A stretch of DNA of 64,000 bases from Armatimonadetes bacterium Uphvl-Ar2 (GTDB lineage Bacteria > Armatimonadota > Fimbriimonadia > Fimbriimonadales > Fimbriimonadaceae), in assembly GCA_002162095.1 (NCBI GenBank), contig CP021424.1, positions 2,418,001-2,482,000 on the forward strand. The letters run 5' to 3'. The notes beneath the pieces were generated by a model. It was given only the letters and a program-made list of their open reading frames with translations. It did no database searches and was not told the DNA's origin. Both the position numbers and the translations under genes were made by a program. Below are positions 17,642 through 26,216 of this stretch, one piece after another (position 1 is the first letter of the stretch; each line of letters starts with the position of its first letter).

Positions 17642-20191
17642 GTGGGACTCTGGCCTCTCGTATTTGCGACCACCGGTTTTTTGGCACCCTCGCCGGAACT
17701 GGAGATTGATTATCGAGACTTTCAGGGGCTGACCGTCAATTACGATGGCGTGCCACTGGTCACGGGCTCATCGTTCCAACTTTACGAACCGAACTGGACC
17801 CGGGGCATCTATTCCTCGGCCTGGAAGCCGGTGAGCATCGATCGCTCCCGGCCCGATCGCATCCTTGTCACCCTCTCGGCGGATAACGGCCGATTTCGCG
17901 GCACGCAATCGTTCACCAAGACCGGCCAAGGCGTGCGGGGCGAGTTCGAGTTTCGTTGGCTTGGCACGCGCCGGGTGATGCTGGAGCATAGTGCCAGCTT
18001 CTTGTGGGCGCCGGTGCTGGAGCCGGCCCAAGCGGTGGTGGATGGCAAGCAAGCGGGCGTGCTGGGCAGCCAGAACCCCACCGGGTCGCAAATGGAGCCC
18101 CGCACCATCGGGGTGGGCCGCCAAAGCTTCTTCTGGGATGCTCCCCTCGCCCAAGTGCAGGTGGATGTAGACGGTATTCAGCTCACTGCTTTCGACGCCC
18201 GCAACTACAACCAGCCGTGGGCGGAAGGGAAGGAAGTGGTGTGGCTGGGGCATACCAATCAAGCTCTGGACCCCAACACCACTCTGCGTTACAGCATCGA
18301 ATGGCGCTTTGCCCCGCGCTCTCTTTCGGCCCCGGGCACGCAAACCGTGAACCCCGAGTGGACGGCTGCCCCCGTGGTGGAACAAGCCCGCGCCACGGCG
18401 TGGCCTCTCATCCCGCAGCCGAAGGAGTTTCGGGCCGGGTCCGGCACGTGGCCATTGCCGGGTGGGATCGAGTTCACGGGTGCCTTGGGGGATCAAGAAT
18501 TGGCAGCGAGATTCAGTCGGCTGATTCAAGCCCGGTGGGACGGGCCGATCACAGCCAATCTCGCGCAAATCTCGATTGTCCAAGATGCCAGTTTGCCCGC
18601 CGAGGGCTATCGCATCCGGGTGACGGAGCGCGGCCCCGAAATCGCGGCCAAAGACGCCCTGGGTGCCGGCCATGCCGTGACCACGCTCGCGCAAATGGTG
18701 CGGCCCGTGGGCGGGCGGCTGGTTATCCCGGCGGCCGAGGTCAAAGACTGGCCGAGCGTGGCCTGGCGCGGCGTGCATATGTTTGTCGGCCCGCAGGCGC
18801 TGCCCCTCCAAACCGAGCTGATGGATCGGTATCTGGCCCCGCTCCGCATCAACCACGTGGTATTGCAGTGCGAGCGCACCGATTGGACCTCACAACCCGG
18901 CATTCGGTCGGGCTGGACCATGGAGCGCAACGACCTCAAAACCCTCTTTGAGCGCTACCGCGAACGGCAAATTGAGCCCATCCCGCTCATTCAATCCATG
19001 GGGCACATGGGGTGGTTCTTCATGAATGGCCAAAACCTGGATGTGGCGCTCAATCCGCAGGTGCCCTTTACGCTCGACCCGCGCAAAGAGGAAAGCCGGA
19101 AACGACTCCGGGCGATATGGGACGAGGCGATCACCCTGCTCAAGCCCAAGACGATTCACTTTGGGATGGACGAAGTGGACATGCGCGGCGTCCAACCGGA
19201 CCCCTTTATGTCGACGCGCCTGTGGAATCGCCATATCCCCTGGTTGGTGGCCTACGCCAAAGAAAAACGGTTGGACGCGATGGTGTGGGGCGATATGATG
19301 CTGGCCCCCGGCGAAGCCAATGACGCGATGAACGGCCACAGCGTGCCCGTGGCGGCTCAGCGGCGGGCCGCACTGGCTCCGGGCACCTACGTGGCGGATT
19401 GGCACTATGCCGCGAACCCAGATCCTGCCGTTTACAAGAGCCTCGCCCTTTGGAAGAAGGCGGGGATGCGCCCCATCGCCAGCACCTGGGATCGGCCGGA
19501 GAACATCTACGGCTTTACCCATGCGGCGATCCAGCAAGGCGCCGGGGTGCTCACCACCACTTGGGCGGGCTACGAAAGCAATGAGCTCGCCATGGCGCAA
19601 AACTTCCCGCAAATTGCGGCGTACCTGCTGATGGCGGAATACGCCTGGAGCGGCCGCAAGGAACGCCCGTCGGCCTTGCCCTACGATTACATCGCGGTCG
19701 CCCGCCAAATGGTTTACGGTTCACCGACCCCCACGCAATCGCGCCCGGGCCGCATGATGCGGGGGCACGATGACTTGCGAGTGGGCCCGTTTGCATTCCA
19801 GCGGATCGACCCGGTGCGGATGGTGAACACCCTGGTCGCGGGCGGAGATCGCCGCCCCGCTCGGTTGGATTTTGCAGTAGGGCAGGCGGCCAAGAAGGTG
19901 GTGCTTGCCCTGGGCGTGGACACGTTCCTGCGGGAAGGTCAAGAGATTGCCCAAGTTCGCCTCATCCTCGATGGGGGTAAAGAAGTGACGCAGCCCGTGC
20001 GCTACGGCCACCATGTGCGCGCCGTGCGTGATACCCGTCCGACGTTCCTTACCGACTCGGAGCAAGGGGTTGCGGCGCTGTCGCTGAGCGTGCCGACCGA
20101 GCATGCAGGGGCGACGGTACGCAGCATCCGGGTGGAAGCGACTGAGCCCCGCGCGGGGGTAAGTGTGCGGGGGGTCTCCATCCTGCCATGA
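17642..20191 (+). CDS. Glycoside hydrolase family 20 beta-N-acetylhexosaminidase-like protein
   Basis: An 849-residue protein. Residues about 20-250 form a beta-rich N-terminal region; about 255-370 match the GH20 N-terminal alpha/beta domain (LIPQPKEFRAGSG, EGYRIRVTERG, GAGHAVTTLAQM); and about 375-690 form the catalytic barrel with the adjacent acids D510-E511 in HFGMDEVD. GH20 enzymes use substrate-assisted catalysis to remove terminal GlcNAc or GalNAc. A short hydrophobic N-terminus (residues 2-16) without basic residues may be a weak signal peptide. The GTG start follows a -10 by 6 bases. It overlaps the serine hydrolase gene by 4 bases, suggesting joint use in amino-sugar or cell-wall turnover. 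Confidence 0.85.
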   Translation: MGLWPLVFATTGFLAPSPELEIDYRDFQGLTVNYDGVPLVTGSSFQLYEPNWTRGIYSSAWKPVSIDRSRPDRILVTLSADNGRFRGTQSFTKTGQGVRGEFEFRWLGTRRVMLEHSASFLWAPVLEPAQAVVDGKQAGVLGSQNPTGSQMEPRTIGVGRQSFFWDAPLAQVQVDVDGIQLTAFDARNYNQPWAEGKEVVWLGHTNQALDPNTTLRYSIEWRFAPRSLSAPGTQTVNPEWTAAPVVEQARATAWPLIPQPKEFRAGSGTWPLPGGIEFTGALGDQELAARFSRLIQARWDGPITANLAQISIVQDASLPAEGYRIRVTERGPEIAAKDALGAGHAVTTLAQMVRPVGGRLVIPAAEVKDWPSVAWRGVHMFVGPQALPLQTELMDRYLAPLRINHVVLQCERTDWTSQPGIRSGWTMERNDLKTLFERYRERQIEPIPLIQSMGHMGWFFMNGQNLDVALNPQVPFTLDPRKEESRKRLRAIWDEAITLLKPKTIHFGMDEVDMRGVQPDPFMSTRLWNRHIPWLVAYAKEKRLDAMVWGDMMLAPGEANDAMNGHSVPVAAQRRAALAPGTYVADWHYAANPDPAVYKSLALWKKAGMRPIASTWDRPENIYGFTHAAIQQGAGVLTTTWAGYESNELAMAQNFPQIAAYLLMAEYAWSGRKERPSALPYDYIAVARQMVYGSPTPTQSRPGRMMRGHDDLRVGPFAFQRIDPVRMVNTLVAGGDRRPARLDFAVGQAAKKVVLALGVDTFLREGQEIAQVRLILDGGKEVTQPVRYGHHVRAVRDTRPTFLTDSEQGVAALSLSVPTEHAGATVRSIRVEATEPRAGVSVRGVSILP

Positions 20192-21252
20192 ACATAGTCA
20201 GCGCCGAGACGTGGCGACAAATGCTGGAGGAAGCGATTGCCGAGCGATACTTCCCTGGGGCGGCCCTGGCCGTAGTCAGCCCGGCGGGCGTGACATCGGT
20301 CTTCGGCGGTCGCTTTACGTACGATCCGGATTCCCGAGTCGTGGATGCCGAGTCGCTCTGGGATATGGCCAGTGTGACCAAGGTGATGGCCACCACCAGC
20401 GTAGTCATGCGCCTGGTCGATCGCGGAGAACTGGATCTGGCAGAGCCGCTTATGACCGATTTGCCGCAGGTCCAAGCGCCGGACGTGACTTACGAAGACT
20501 GCCTGCGACACGAAGCGGGCTGGGCGCCTTATGTCTCCCTGGAGGATGTGGCCGTGGCGGACGTGGCGGCGAACCGGGCGCGACTGCTTGCGCAAACGCC
20601 CGTGGCTCCCCGGCGATCGGGCACCGTCTATTCGTGCTTGAGTCTGCAGATGGTGACGGCGGGCATCGAAGCCCGCACGGGCAAGTCCTTACCGGAGCTC
20701 TTTGCCCGAGAGGTGGCCGAGCCGATGGGGTTGAAGGCTGCGACTTTCCATCCTCGCGAGCGGGAGAGCTGCGTGCCGACAGAGGAAAACCCACCCTGGA
20801 GAGTGCGAGTGTCCAAAGAGAGGAATGAGCCGCATCCCGATTCGCCTTATACTCAAGGTTCGGTACACGATCCTGCTTGCTATTTATTAGGCGGCGCGGC
20901 GGGGAATGCGGGTTTGTTTGCGACTTTATGGGATGTAGTTCGGTGGGGCAAATACATCTTAGGCACGGAGCCCGGTTGGGTGGCCGAGAGCACTTTAGTA
21001 AAGTTTCAAAATCCTCGGGTCCCCGGCAGTCGCGGCCTCGGTTTTGATCGGCCTTCGCCGGATGGTTTTTTGGCGGGACTGAATCGCGCCTCGGACTCGT
21101 TTGGTCACCTCGGTTTTACCGGGACTTTAGCCTGGTTTAACCCCTCTGATTCCACGGCGCTGATTCTCCTGACAAACCGAGTGCACCCTCAGCGTGATAT
21201 GAGCAATATTATCTGCCTAAGGCGGAAGATAGCGGCCGAACTTTGGAAGTAG
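20188..21252 (+). CDS. Beta-lactamase-family serine hydrolase (class C/EstB-like)
   Basis: A 354-residue protein with the SxxK nucleophile motif S62-V-T-K65 (MASVTKVMAT) and a Tyr motif at Y148 (YSCLS, where YxN would be canonical). FGHLGFTG near the C-terminus fits the HxG motif. There is no signal peptide, so it is probably a cytoplasmic esterase/peptidase-type member rather than a secreted beta-lactamase; resistance is not implied. It is translationally coupled (ATGA overlap) to the GH20 gene. The last third is visibly richer in TTA and TTT codons than the first two thirds. Confidence 0.8.
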   Translation: MNIVSAETWRQMLEEAIAERYFPGAALAVVSPAGVTSVFGGRFTYDPDSRVVDAESLWDMASVTKVMATTSVVMRLVDRGELDLAEPLMTDLPQVQAPDVTYEDCLRHEAGWAPYVSLEDVAVADVAANRARLLAQTPVAPRRSGTVYSCLSLQMVTAGIEARTGKSLPELFAREVAEPMGLKAATFHPRERESCVPTEENPPWRVRVSKERNEPHPDSPYTQGSVHDPACYLLGGAAGNAGLFATLWDVVRWGKYILGTEPGWVAESTLVKFQNPRVPGSRGLGFDRPSPDGFLAGLNRASDSFGHLGFTGTLAWFNPSDSTALILLTNRVHPQRDMSNIICLRRKIAAELWK

Positions 21253-21448
21253 TTGCAGGTGGTTTTACTATTTTTTTAGCCTTTCGTTGTCCACCTATTG
21301 CGCAAAGCCTTTAGCCAGTGCTAATCTCTATGCGGGCTCTGGTTCCGCATTGGCTCTCCCCTTGGCGGTAATTCGGGGCCCTTTCTTTTTTTGCGAGACC
21401 CATTTACGGTGCAGTTCCTCCGCAATGAGAAGCCCATAGCGAGGCTCC
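21253..21448. other. Intergenic region between convergent genes
   Basis: About 200 bases, AT-richer than the flanks, between the serine hydrolase stop and the etfA terminator. It holds two T-runs (near 21270 and 21385). The second follows a weak CCCC/GGGG inverted repeat (about 21357-21380) that might terminate the plus-strand operon. No open frame or RNA gene is recognisable. Confidence 0.4.
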
Positions 21449-21490
21449 AAAATAAAAAGGGTCGTGAACCCCGGAAAGGCATCACGACCC
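21449..21490 (-). terminator. Intrinsic terminator of the etfBA operon
   Basis: Read on the minus strand, a perfect 9-bp stem (GGGTCGTGA / TCACGACCC, 21490-21459) is followed directly by TTTTTATTTT. It lies 19 bases past the etfA stop. Confidence 0.9.
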
Positions 21491-21509
21491 GTGAGTATTC
21501 TTAACAATA

Positions 21510-22397
21510 CTAGTCGAGCGCTACCTGAATGGCGGGCAAAGCTTCGAAAAGGTCCATCACCAGACCATAGTCGGCAACCTGGAAAATCGCGGCGTCTCCA
21601 TCCGTGTTGATCGCCACAATAATCTTGCTGTCCTTCATCCCGGCCATGTGCTGCGTGGACCCGCTGATGCCGGCCGCGATGTAGAGGTCGGGCGCCACGA
21701 TCTTGCCGGTCTGCCCGACCTGCAATTCGTTGGAAGCAATGCCGCTGTCCACGGCCGCTCGGGTCGCCCCGGCCGCCCCACCGAGCTTGTCGGCGAGTCC
21801 TCCAATCAACCGTTCAAAGGTTGCCGCATCCCCCAGGGGTCGGCCACCGCTCACCACCACTTTTGCTTGGGTGAGGTCGGGGCGCCCGCCTTGACTGGCC
21901 GACTTGTGGGTGCGCACGGCCTGGCCGGCACCCGGGGCCGCCAGCGAAGAAGTCGAACCGTTGGCGCGTTCTTCGGGCTTGGCAAAGCCAGCCGGGCGAA
22001 TGGTGAGGAACACCGGGGCACCTTCGACTTCCACTGTAGCCAGCAAACTGCCCGCCACAATGGGACGCTGATACTGACCCGGCGCCGGGATGGCAATCAC
22101 ATCGGTCACCATCGGCGAATCCTCCAAGCCCGCCACGCGGGCGAGCAGGTCCTTGCTCCACATCGCGCTCACGGCGGCAATCGTGGTGTAGTTGCCCAGG
22201 TGGCCCTGGATCATGGCGGCCATGGCATCGGCGGGGGCCAGATCGGCCTGGTCCACCGAGAACACTTGGCGAGCACCGATCGCGGGCACATCGCCGGCGG
22301 TCAACACCAAGACATCAAACTCGGCACCGAAGGATTGGGCAAAGCCCGCTCCGGCTTGTGCGTCGGCGGCGTTGAGAGCAATCAGAAGGAGACTCAC
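21510..22397 (-). CDS. etfA: Electron transfer flavoprotein alpha subunit
   Basis: The alpha subunit of the FAD-containing ETF heterodimer, which passes electrons from acyl-CoA and other dehydrogenases toward the quinone pool. The C-terminal FAD-binding region is clear: [55 protein letters not shown], and [19 protein letters not shown]. Length 295. It overlaps the etfB stop by 4 bases, the usual beta-alpha order. Confidence 0.96.
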   Translation of the reverse strand: MSLLLIALNAADAQAGAGFAQSFGAEFDVLVLTAGDVPAIGARQVFSVDQADLAPADAMAAMIQGHLGNYTTIAAVSAMWSKDLLARVAGLEDSPMVTDVIAIPAPGQYQRPIVAGSLLATVEVEGAPVFLTIRPAGFAKPEERANGSTSSLAAPGAGQAVRTHKSASQGGRPDLTQAKVVVSGGRPLGDAATFERLIGGLADKLGGAAGATRAAVDSGIASNELQVGQTGKIVAPDLYIAAGISGSTQHMAGMKDSKIIVAINTDGDAAIFQVADYGLVMDLFEALPAIQVALD

Positions 22398-23131
22398 AGG
22401 GCACCTCGGTCGCGCAGAGCGGCCATCAGTTCGGCGACGGAATTCACGCGGACGCCAGCTTGGCGCGGCGCGGGCTGTTCCACCTTCACGGTGCGCACTT
22501 GGGACTTCACGTCGGTCAGGCGCGGGCGCTTGGTCAGCGGCTTGCTGCGGGCCTTGATGATGCCGGGCAACGCGATGTAGCGCGGCTCGTTCAGGCGTAG
22601 GTCCGTGGTGACCACGGCGGGGAGGGGAAGGCTAAGGGTCTCTTCACCCTCGTCGGTCTCGCGGCGCACCGTGAGGTTGTCACCCGCGAACTCCATGGCA
22701 CAGGCAAAGGTGGCCTGCGGCCAGCCCAGCTTGGCGGCCAATCTTTGGCCAGCCTGGTTGGCGTCGTTATCCGTAGCCTGCTTACCCATAAGGATGAGTT
22801 GCGGCTGAAGCTCTTGGGCAAAGGCGGCCAGCTCGTGGGCCACGGCGCGAGAATCCAGGTCCTCATCGGTCTGGATCAGCACGGCTTCGTCTGCGCCGAT
22901 CGCCAAGGCTTTGCGCAGTTGTTCTTCGGCCGCATCCGGACCCACGCTCACCACCGTGATGGTGATGGCGGGATTCTTTTCCTTTTGACGCACGGCTTCT
23001 TCGACGGCGATTTCATCAAACGGATTGATCTCGAACTTCACGCCCGTCGTATCGATGCCATTTCCTTCGGCATTCGCTTTGACCTTGGCGTAAGGATCAA
23101 TGACCCGCTTGACCGGTACAAGAACCTTCAT
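22394..23131 (-). CDS. etfB: Electron transfer flavoprotein beta subunit
   Basis: A 245-residue AMP-binding partner of EtfA. Family marks are MKVLVPVKRVIDPYAKVK at the N-terminus, INPFDEIAVEEAVR, LAIGADEAVLI, and LILMGKQATDNDANQAGQ. TAGCAT lies 9 bases upstream of the ATG and would give an mRNA with almost no leader. First gene of the etfBA operon. Confidence 0.96.
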   Translation of the reverse strand: MKVLVPVKRVIDPYAKVKANAEGNGIDTTGVKFEINPFDEIAVEEAVRQKEKNPAITITVVSVGPDAAEEQLRKALAIGADEAVLIQTDEDLDSRAVAHELAAFAQELQPQLILMGKQATDNDANQAGQRLAAKLGWPQATFACAMEFAGDNLTVRRETDEGEETLSLPLPAVVTTDLRLNEPRYIALPGIIKARSKPLTKRPRLTDVKSQVRTVKVEQPAPRQAGVRVNSVAELMAALRDRGAL

Positions 23132-23217
23132 TCCGTGACCATGCTACCAAGCCGGAGGAGAAGTCAGAAGGGGAGTCTATGACCTTCGGGCGTACCGGGC
23201 GGGCCCGCCGACCTCCG

Positions 23218-23223
23218 TATACT
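23218..23223 (+). promoter_or_regulatory. -10 element (TATACT)
   Basis: TATACT is followed by 6 bases and ATG 23230, the spacing seen at many operon heads in this window; this supports 23230 as the start of the next gene. Confidence 0.5.
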
Positions 23224-23229
23224 ATGCCC

Positions 23230-24279
23230 ATGCGACCACCGGAGGGCCAAGGCGTCATGTCCGTCTCCGTCTTCTTTGTCGCCAGCCCCTTTCACTTGCT
23301 CATTGCGCATCAGCTGCGGCAAGCCCTGCCGCCGGGGCACCGCAGCGTCTTGGTGACGTACAAACGCTCGGTGGAGGCCGCCGTACGCCCGGAGATGTTC
23401 GACGCTTGGGTGCGCATGCCTTGGCCGCGTTTCGAGCCGCTGCCGGGGCCGCTGGGCGGGCATCGCCGCTTGGTGGCGAACCTCAAGGAAATCGCGGGAG
23501 CCGTCGGGCCGACCCCCGAGGTCATTCTCCATAGTCCGGTTTACGACACGGAGGCCATCAACTACTTTGTTAAGGGCTTGCCCCGACTCATTCCGGGTGC
23601 GCGGGTGCGGGCGTGCCTCATCCCCGATGGCGCTCTGAATCTCTCGTTGCACCCGATGTCGCCCTCTAAGCGAATGTGGGCGCGGTTGCGATCCTTGCGA
23701 GCCCTTCTCTCTCCGGACCTCCGCTATTCCCACCTCAAGAGCGACCGCACGGGTTCGGACGCCGACTTTGTCGAGAAAATTTATGTGATTGAGGGACTGG
23801 ATCACCCCTATCCGGCCGAGCGGGTGGTGCCCCTGCGGCTGCACGTGCCGATTCAGGCGCCACCCCTTTCGCACCGTGCCCTGGTGGTGGGGCAGCACAT
23901 TCACCGAGTCGGCTGGATTGACGAAGCGGGTCGCGACCGCATCACGGCGACCATCCGCCAATGGCTGGCCGAGAACGGAGCCACCCACATCGATTACAAA
24001 GCCCACCCGGACGATCCATTCTCTGAGCTCTGCAAAGATGACTACCACCGGCTCGACCCCGCCACGCCTATGGAGAATCTGCTGGATAATGGTCAGTACG
24101 GCATCGTCATCGGGGTGGCCTCGTCTGCCCAGGTAACGGCCAAGCTCATTCTCGCGGACCAAGCCCGGGTGCTGTCCGTCGGATATGACCTGCTCACCGG
24201 CATGAAACGTCACGAGTTCGTTGCGCTGCAGCGGGCGTTCACTCAGCTGGGCGTCGAGTTTGTAGACGTCGATTCCTGA
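23230..24279 (+). CDS. Polysialyltransferase-family-like glycosyltransferase
   Basis: About 349 residues with the architecture of bacterial sialyl-/polysialyltransferase-like GT-B enzymes (GT52/POLYST group): VFFVASPFHLLIAHQL at the N-terminus, LIPDGALNL in the middle, then ALVVGQHIHRVGW, an IDYKAHPDDP motif (basic K-x-HP) and a late VIGVASSAQVTAKLI. There is no signal peptide or membrane helix. Start choice: ATG 23230 sits 6 bases after TATACT; ATG 23257 (MSVSVFF) has GGAGG 11 bases upstream and matches the family's N-terminus, so it is a real alternative. Donor and acceptor are unknown and no sialic-acid synthesis genes are in view. Confidence 0.65.
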   Translation: MRPPEGQGVMSVSVFFVASPFHLLIAHQLRQALPPGHRSVLVTYKRSVEAAVRPEMFDAWVRMPWPRFEPLPGPLGGHRRLVANLKEIAGAVGPTPEVILHSPVYDTEAINYFVKGLPRLIPGARVRACLIPDGALNLSLHPMSPSKRMWARLRSLRALLSPDLRYSHLKSDRTGSDADFVEKIYVIEGLDHPYPAERVVPLRLHVPIQAPPLSHRALVVGQHIHRVGWIDEAGRDRITATIRQWLAENGATHIDYKAHPDDPFSELCKDDYHRLDPATPMENLLDNGQYGIVIGVASSAQVTAKLILADQARVLSVGYDLLTGMKRHEFVALQRAFTQLGVEFVDVDS

Positions 24280-24299
24280 TTGCCTAGCAACTATGGGGA

Positions 24300-24305
24300 T
24301 AGACT
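24300..24305 (+). promoter_or_regulatory. -10 element (TAGACT), leaderless start
   Basis: TAGACT is followed by 6 bases (GGTTTT) and the ATG at 24312 of the MFS gene; no SD could fit. Confidence 0.6.
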
Positions 24306-24311
24306 GGTTTT

Positions 24312-25577
24312 ATGTCCAGTCCGGCGGAGCCCATCCCTCTGCGTGGATGGAGAAAGATTCCCGCCGTCCAAGCCCTCAGCCACTTCAATTTCCGCATCCT
24401 GTGGCTGGGCTCGTTGCTATCGTTTACCGGCTCTTGGGTTCAGCGCACGGCCCAGGATTGGTTGGCCTATGGGCTAACCAATGACGACCCCTTCATGCTG
24501 GCGGTGGTCTCGTTTTGCGGGATGGCACCGGTGTCGTTCTTGGGTCCGCTGATGGGGGCTTACGTGGACATGCTGGACCGCCGGAAATTGCTGACCCTGA
24601 TGATGATCATCAGTGCCATCGGTCCGCTGTTTTTGGGGTTTGCCACCTACTTCCACTTCGCCGCCTATTGGCATTTGGTGGTGGTGGCGCTAGTGGGCGG
24701 CCTAGTAAGCACCATGGAGATGCCCGCGCGGCAGTCCATTGTGCGGCAGTCGGTGCCGGTGGATGTTCTGCCGGCGGCTATCCCCACTCAGGCGTTGACA
24801 TTCAACTTCGCCCGCGTGGCGGGGCCGGCGATCGGGGGTGTGATCCTTGCCAAGTTTGGCCCGGCCTATGCGTTTTGGGTGAACGGGCTGAGCTTTGCAT
24901 TCCTCATTGCGGCCGTAAACATGATCCGTGCGGACCTCGGCCCGATGATCAAAGAACCCCAGCCCATCCGGGATTTGGTGGCCGAAGGGTTCCGCTATGT
25001 CTTTAAGGAAGATCGACTCCGGGTGATCTTTTTGCTCGAGGCGGCCACCAGTGTCTTCGGGGTGTTCTATCTCGGCTTAATGGCGGCCATCGCGAAGACC
25101 AAGTTGGGATTGGGAGCGAGTGGCCTGGGAAATCTTTTCACGGCGATCGGGGTGGGCGCGGTGATCGGCCTTCTCTTGGTCAGCACCATCAGCGGTCGGC
25201 CGGTCAAGTTCACCATTGTGCGCGTGGCCATGTCCATGGTGGCCATTGCCTTGTGTTTGCTCGCATGGGCGCCGAATCAGGCCATTGCCATGGTGTGCTT
25301 GGCCATGTGCGGCATGGGCACCATCATGCAGTTCAATACATCGAACACGTTGTTCCAGCTCATTGCCCCGGCGCACCTTCGGGGGCGGGCGCTGGCCATG
25401 CACATGTGGGCCGTCTCGGGCGTGGCCCCGGCGGGGATTCTGATCTTTGGTTGGGTGGCCGACCACTTTGGCATCAACGCGGCCCTGGGGGCCGGGGGTG
25501 GCATCCTGCTGGCCTGGAGCGTGTGGGGCTGGATTCGCACGTGGTCTATGCAAGACCCGGCTTACGATACGGCCTGA
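24312..25577 (+). CDS. MFS transporter, EntS-like (MFS_3) exporter
   Basis: A 421-residue polytopic protein with about 12 hydrophobic helices. The N-terminal pattern FRILWLGSLLSFTGSWVQRTAQDWLAY and the cytoplasmic loop DMLDRRKLLTLM (2-3 loop) are typical of the MFS_3/enterobactin-exporter-type group, as are MPARQSIVRQSVPVDVLPAAI and LRGRALAMHMW. It presumably exports a small molecule by proton antiport; substrate not predictable. Monocistronic, facing a tRNA gene. Confidence 0.85.
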   Translation: MSSPAEPIPLRGWRKIPAVQALSHFNFRILWLGSLLSFTGSWVQRTAQDWLAYGLTNDDPFMLAVVSFCGMAPVSFLGPLMGAYVDMLDRRKLLTLMMIISAIGPLFLGFATYFHFAAYWHLVVVALVGGLVSTMEMPARQSIVRQSVPVDVLPAAIPTQALTFNFARVAGPAIGGVILAKFGPAYAFWVNGLSFAFLIAAVNMIRADLGPMIKEPQPIRDLVAEGFRYVFKEDRLRVIFLLEAATSVFGVFYLGLMAAIAKTKLGLGASGLGNLFTAIGVGAVIGLLLVSTISGRPVKFTIVRVAMSMVAIALCLLAWAPNQAIAMVCLAMCGMGTIMQFNTSNTLFQLIAPAHLRGRALAMHMWAVSGVAPAGILIFGWVADHFGINAALGAGGGILLAWSVWGWIRTWSMQDPAYDTA

Positions 25578-25591
25578 GAGGGTTCGAGTTC

Positions 25592-25666
25592 TGGAGCCGC
25601 CAGACGGACTTGAACCGACGACCATCCGCTTACAAGGCGGGCGCTCTACCACTGAGCTATGGCGGC
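25592..25666 (-). tRNA. tRNA-Thr (anticodon TGT)
   Basis: Read on the minus strand, a 75-nt cloverleaf forms: acceptor GCCGCCA/TGGCGGC (7 bp), D-stem GCTC/GAGC, anticodon stem CCCGC/GCGGA with loop CTTGTAA (anticodon TGT), T-arm GTCGG-TTCAAGT-CCGTC, discriminator T, and an encoded CCA. Two stem positions are mismatched (27-43 C/A and 50-64 T/T). TGT decodes ACN threonine codons. Confidence 0.95.
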
Positions 25667-25683
25667 ATCAACTAGACAAACAT

Positions 25684-25719
25684 TATGCCCCCAAGGCCGC
25701 GAGGGCACTTGGGAGCATA
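25684..25719 (-). terminator. Hairpin terminator after the basic 135-residue gene
   Basis: A 12-bp near-perfect inverted repeat (TATGCCCCCAAG at 25684-25695 and CTTGGGAGCATA at 25708-25719), 20 bases beyond the stop of the minus-strand gene and upstream of the tRNA. The following bases on the minus strand are ATGTTTGTC, a poor T-run. Confidence 0.6.
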
Positions 25720-25738
25720 GATTGGGGCCAAATGGGGC

Positions 25739-26146
25739 TTACTTGCGGCGCTTGCGCGTCTTGACGAGGCGCGGGTTGCCGTTGCGGTCCAGACCGAGCT
25801 TGTAGCCGGCCGGGATTTCGGCGAGAGCGGCGGCCAGCTTGGCCGGAACTTCCACCGGAGCACTCTTGGTGCTGGTCGTGGCTTTGCGCTTGCGGCTGCG
25901 GCGAAGGTTCTTCGCCACGGCATCCGCTTCGGTCGCATCGGTGATCATCGTCAGGCCTTCATCGCCAATCTCAAAGATTTCTGCCGAAGGCGGAATGTGG
26001 ACGAAGATGTGGTTGTCGCGCTGGATCAGACGAACTTCGAAGGGAAGCACATACTTTTTGACACCGAGACGAAGCGTGAGTTGCTTGTTCTTGCCTTCAG
26101 CACGGAGCTTGAGGGCAGCTTTGATTTGTTCAAGCGATTTAGCCAT
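25739..26146 (-). CDS. Small basic protein of unknown function
   Basis: 135 residues, no recognised family. The N-terminal half (1-75) alternates strands and charges (LTLRLGVKKYVLPFEVRLI, IFVHIPPSAEIFEI); the middle is very basic (KNLRRSRKRKATTSTKSAP); and the tail ends KLGLDRNGNPRLVKTRKRRK. The charge suggests RNA or DNA binding. It has the strongest-looking leadered promoter in the window (TTGACA, 17 bp, TATAGT) and a leader with GAGG 10 bases before the ATG, so abundant expression is expected. It could be a lineage-specific nucleoid- or ribosome-associated protein; that is inference. Confidence 0.75.
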   Translation of the reverse strand: MAKSLEQIKAALKLRAEGKNKQLTLRLGVKKYVLPFEVRLIQRDNHIFVHIPPSAEIFEIGDEGLTMITDATEADAVAKNLRRSRKRKATTSTKSAPVEVPAKLAAALAEIPAGYKLGLDRNGNPRLVKTRKRRK

Positions 26147-26181
26147 GGAATTTGATCCTCTTCCTAGTTGCGGAGGAAACG

Positions 26182-26216
26182 ACTATAACTATAACACTTA
26201 CATTTTGTTATGTCAA
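26182..26216 (-). promoter_or_regulatory. Sigma-70-type promoter with two tandem -10 hexamers
   Basis: On the minus strand, TTGACA (26216-26211) is followed by a 17-bp spacer and TATAGT (26193-26188), immediately repeated as TATAGT (26187-26182). The TTGACA contains the TGA stop codon of panC. The leader is about 35 bases with an SD. Confidence 0.85.
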
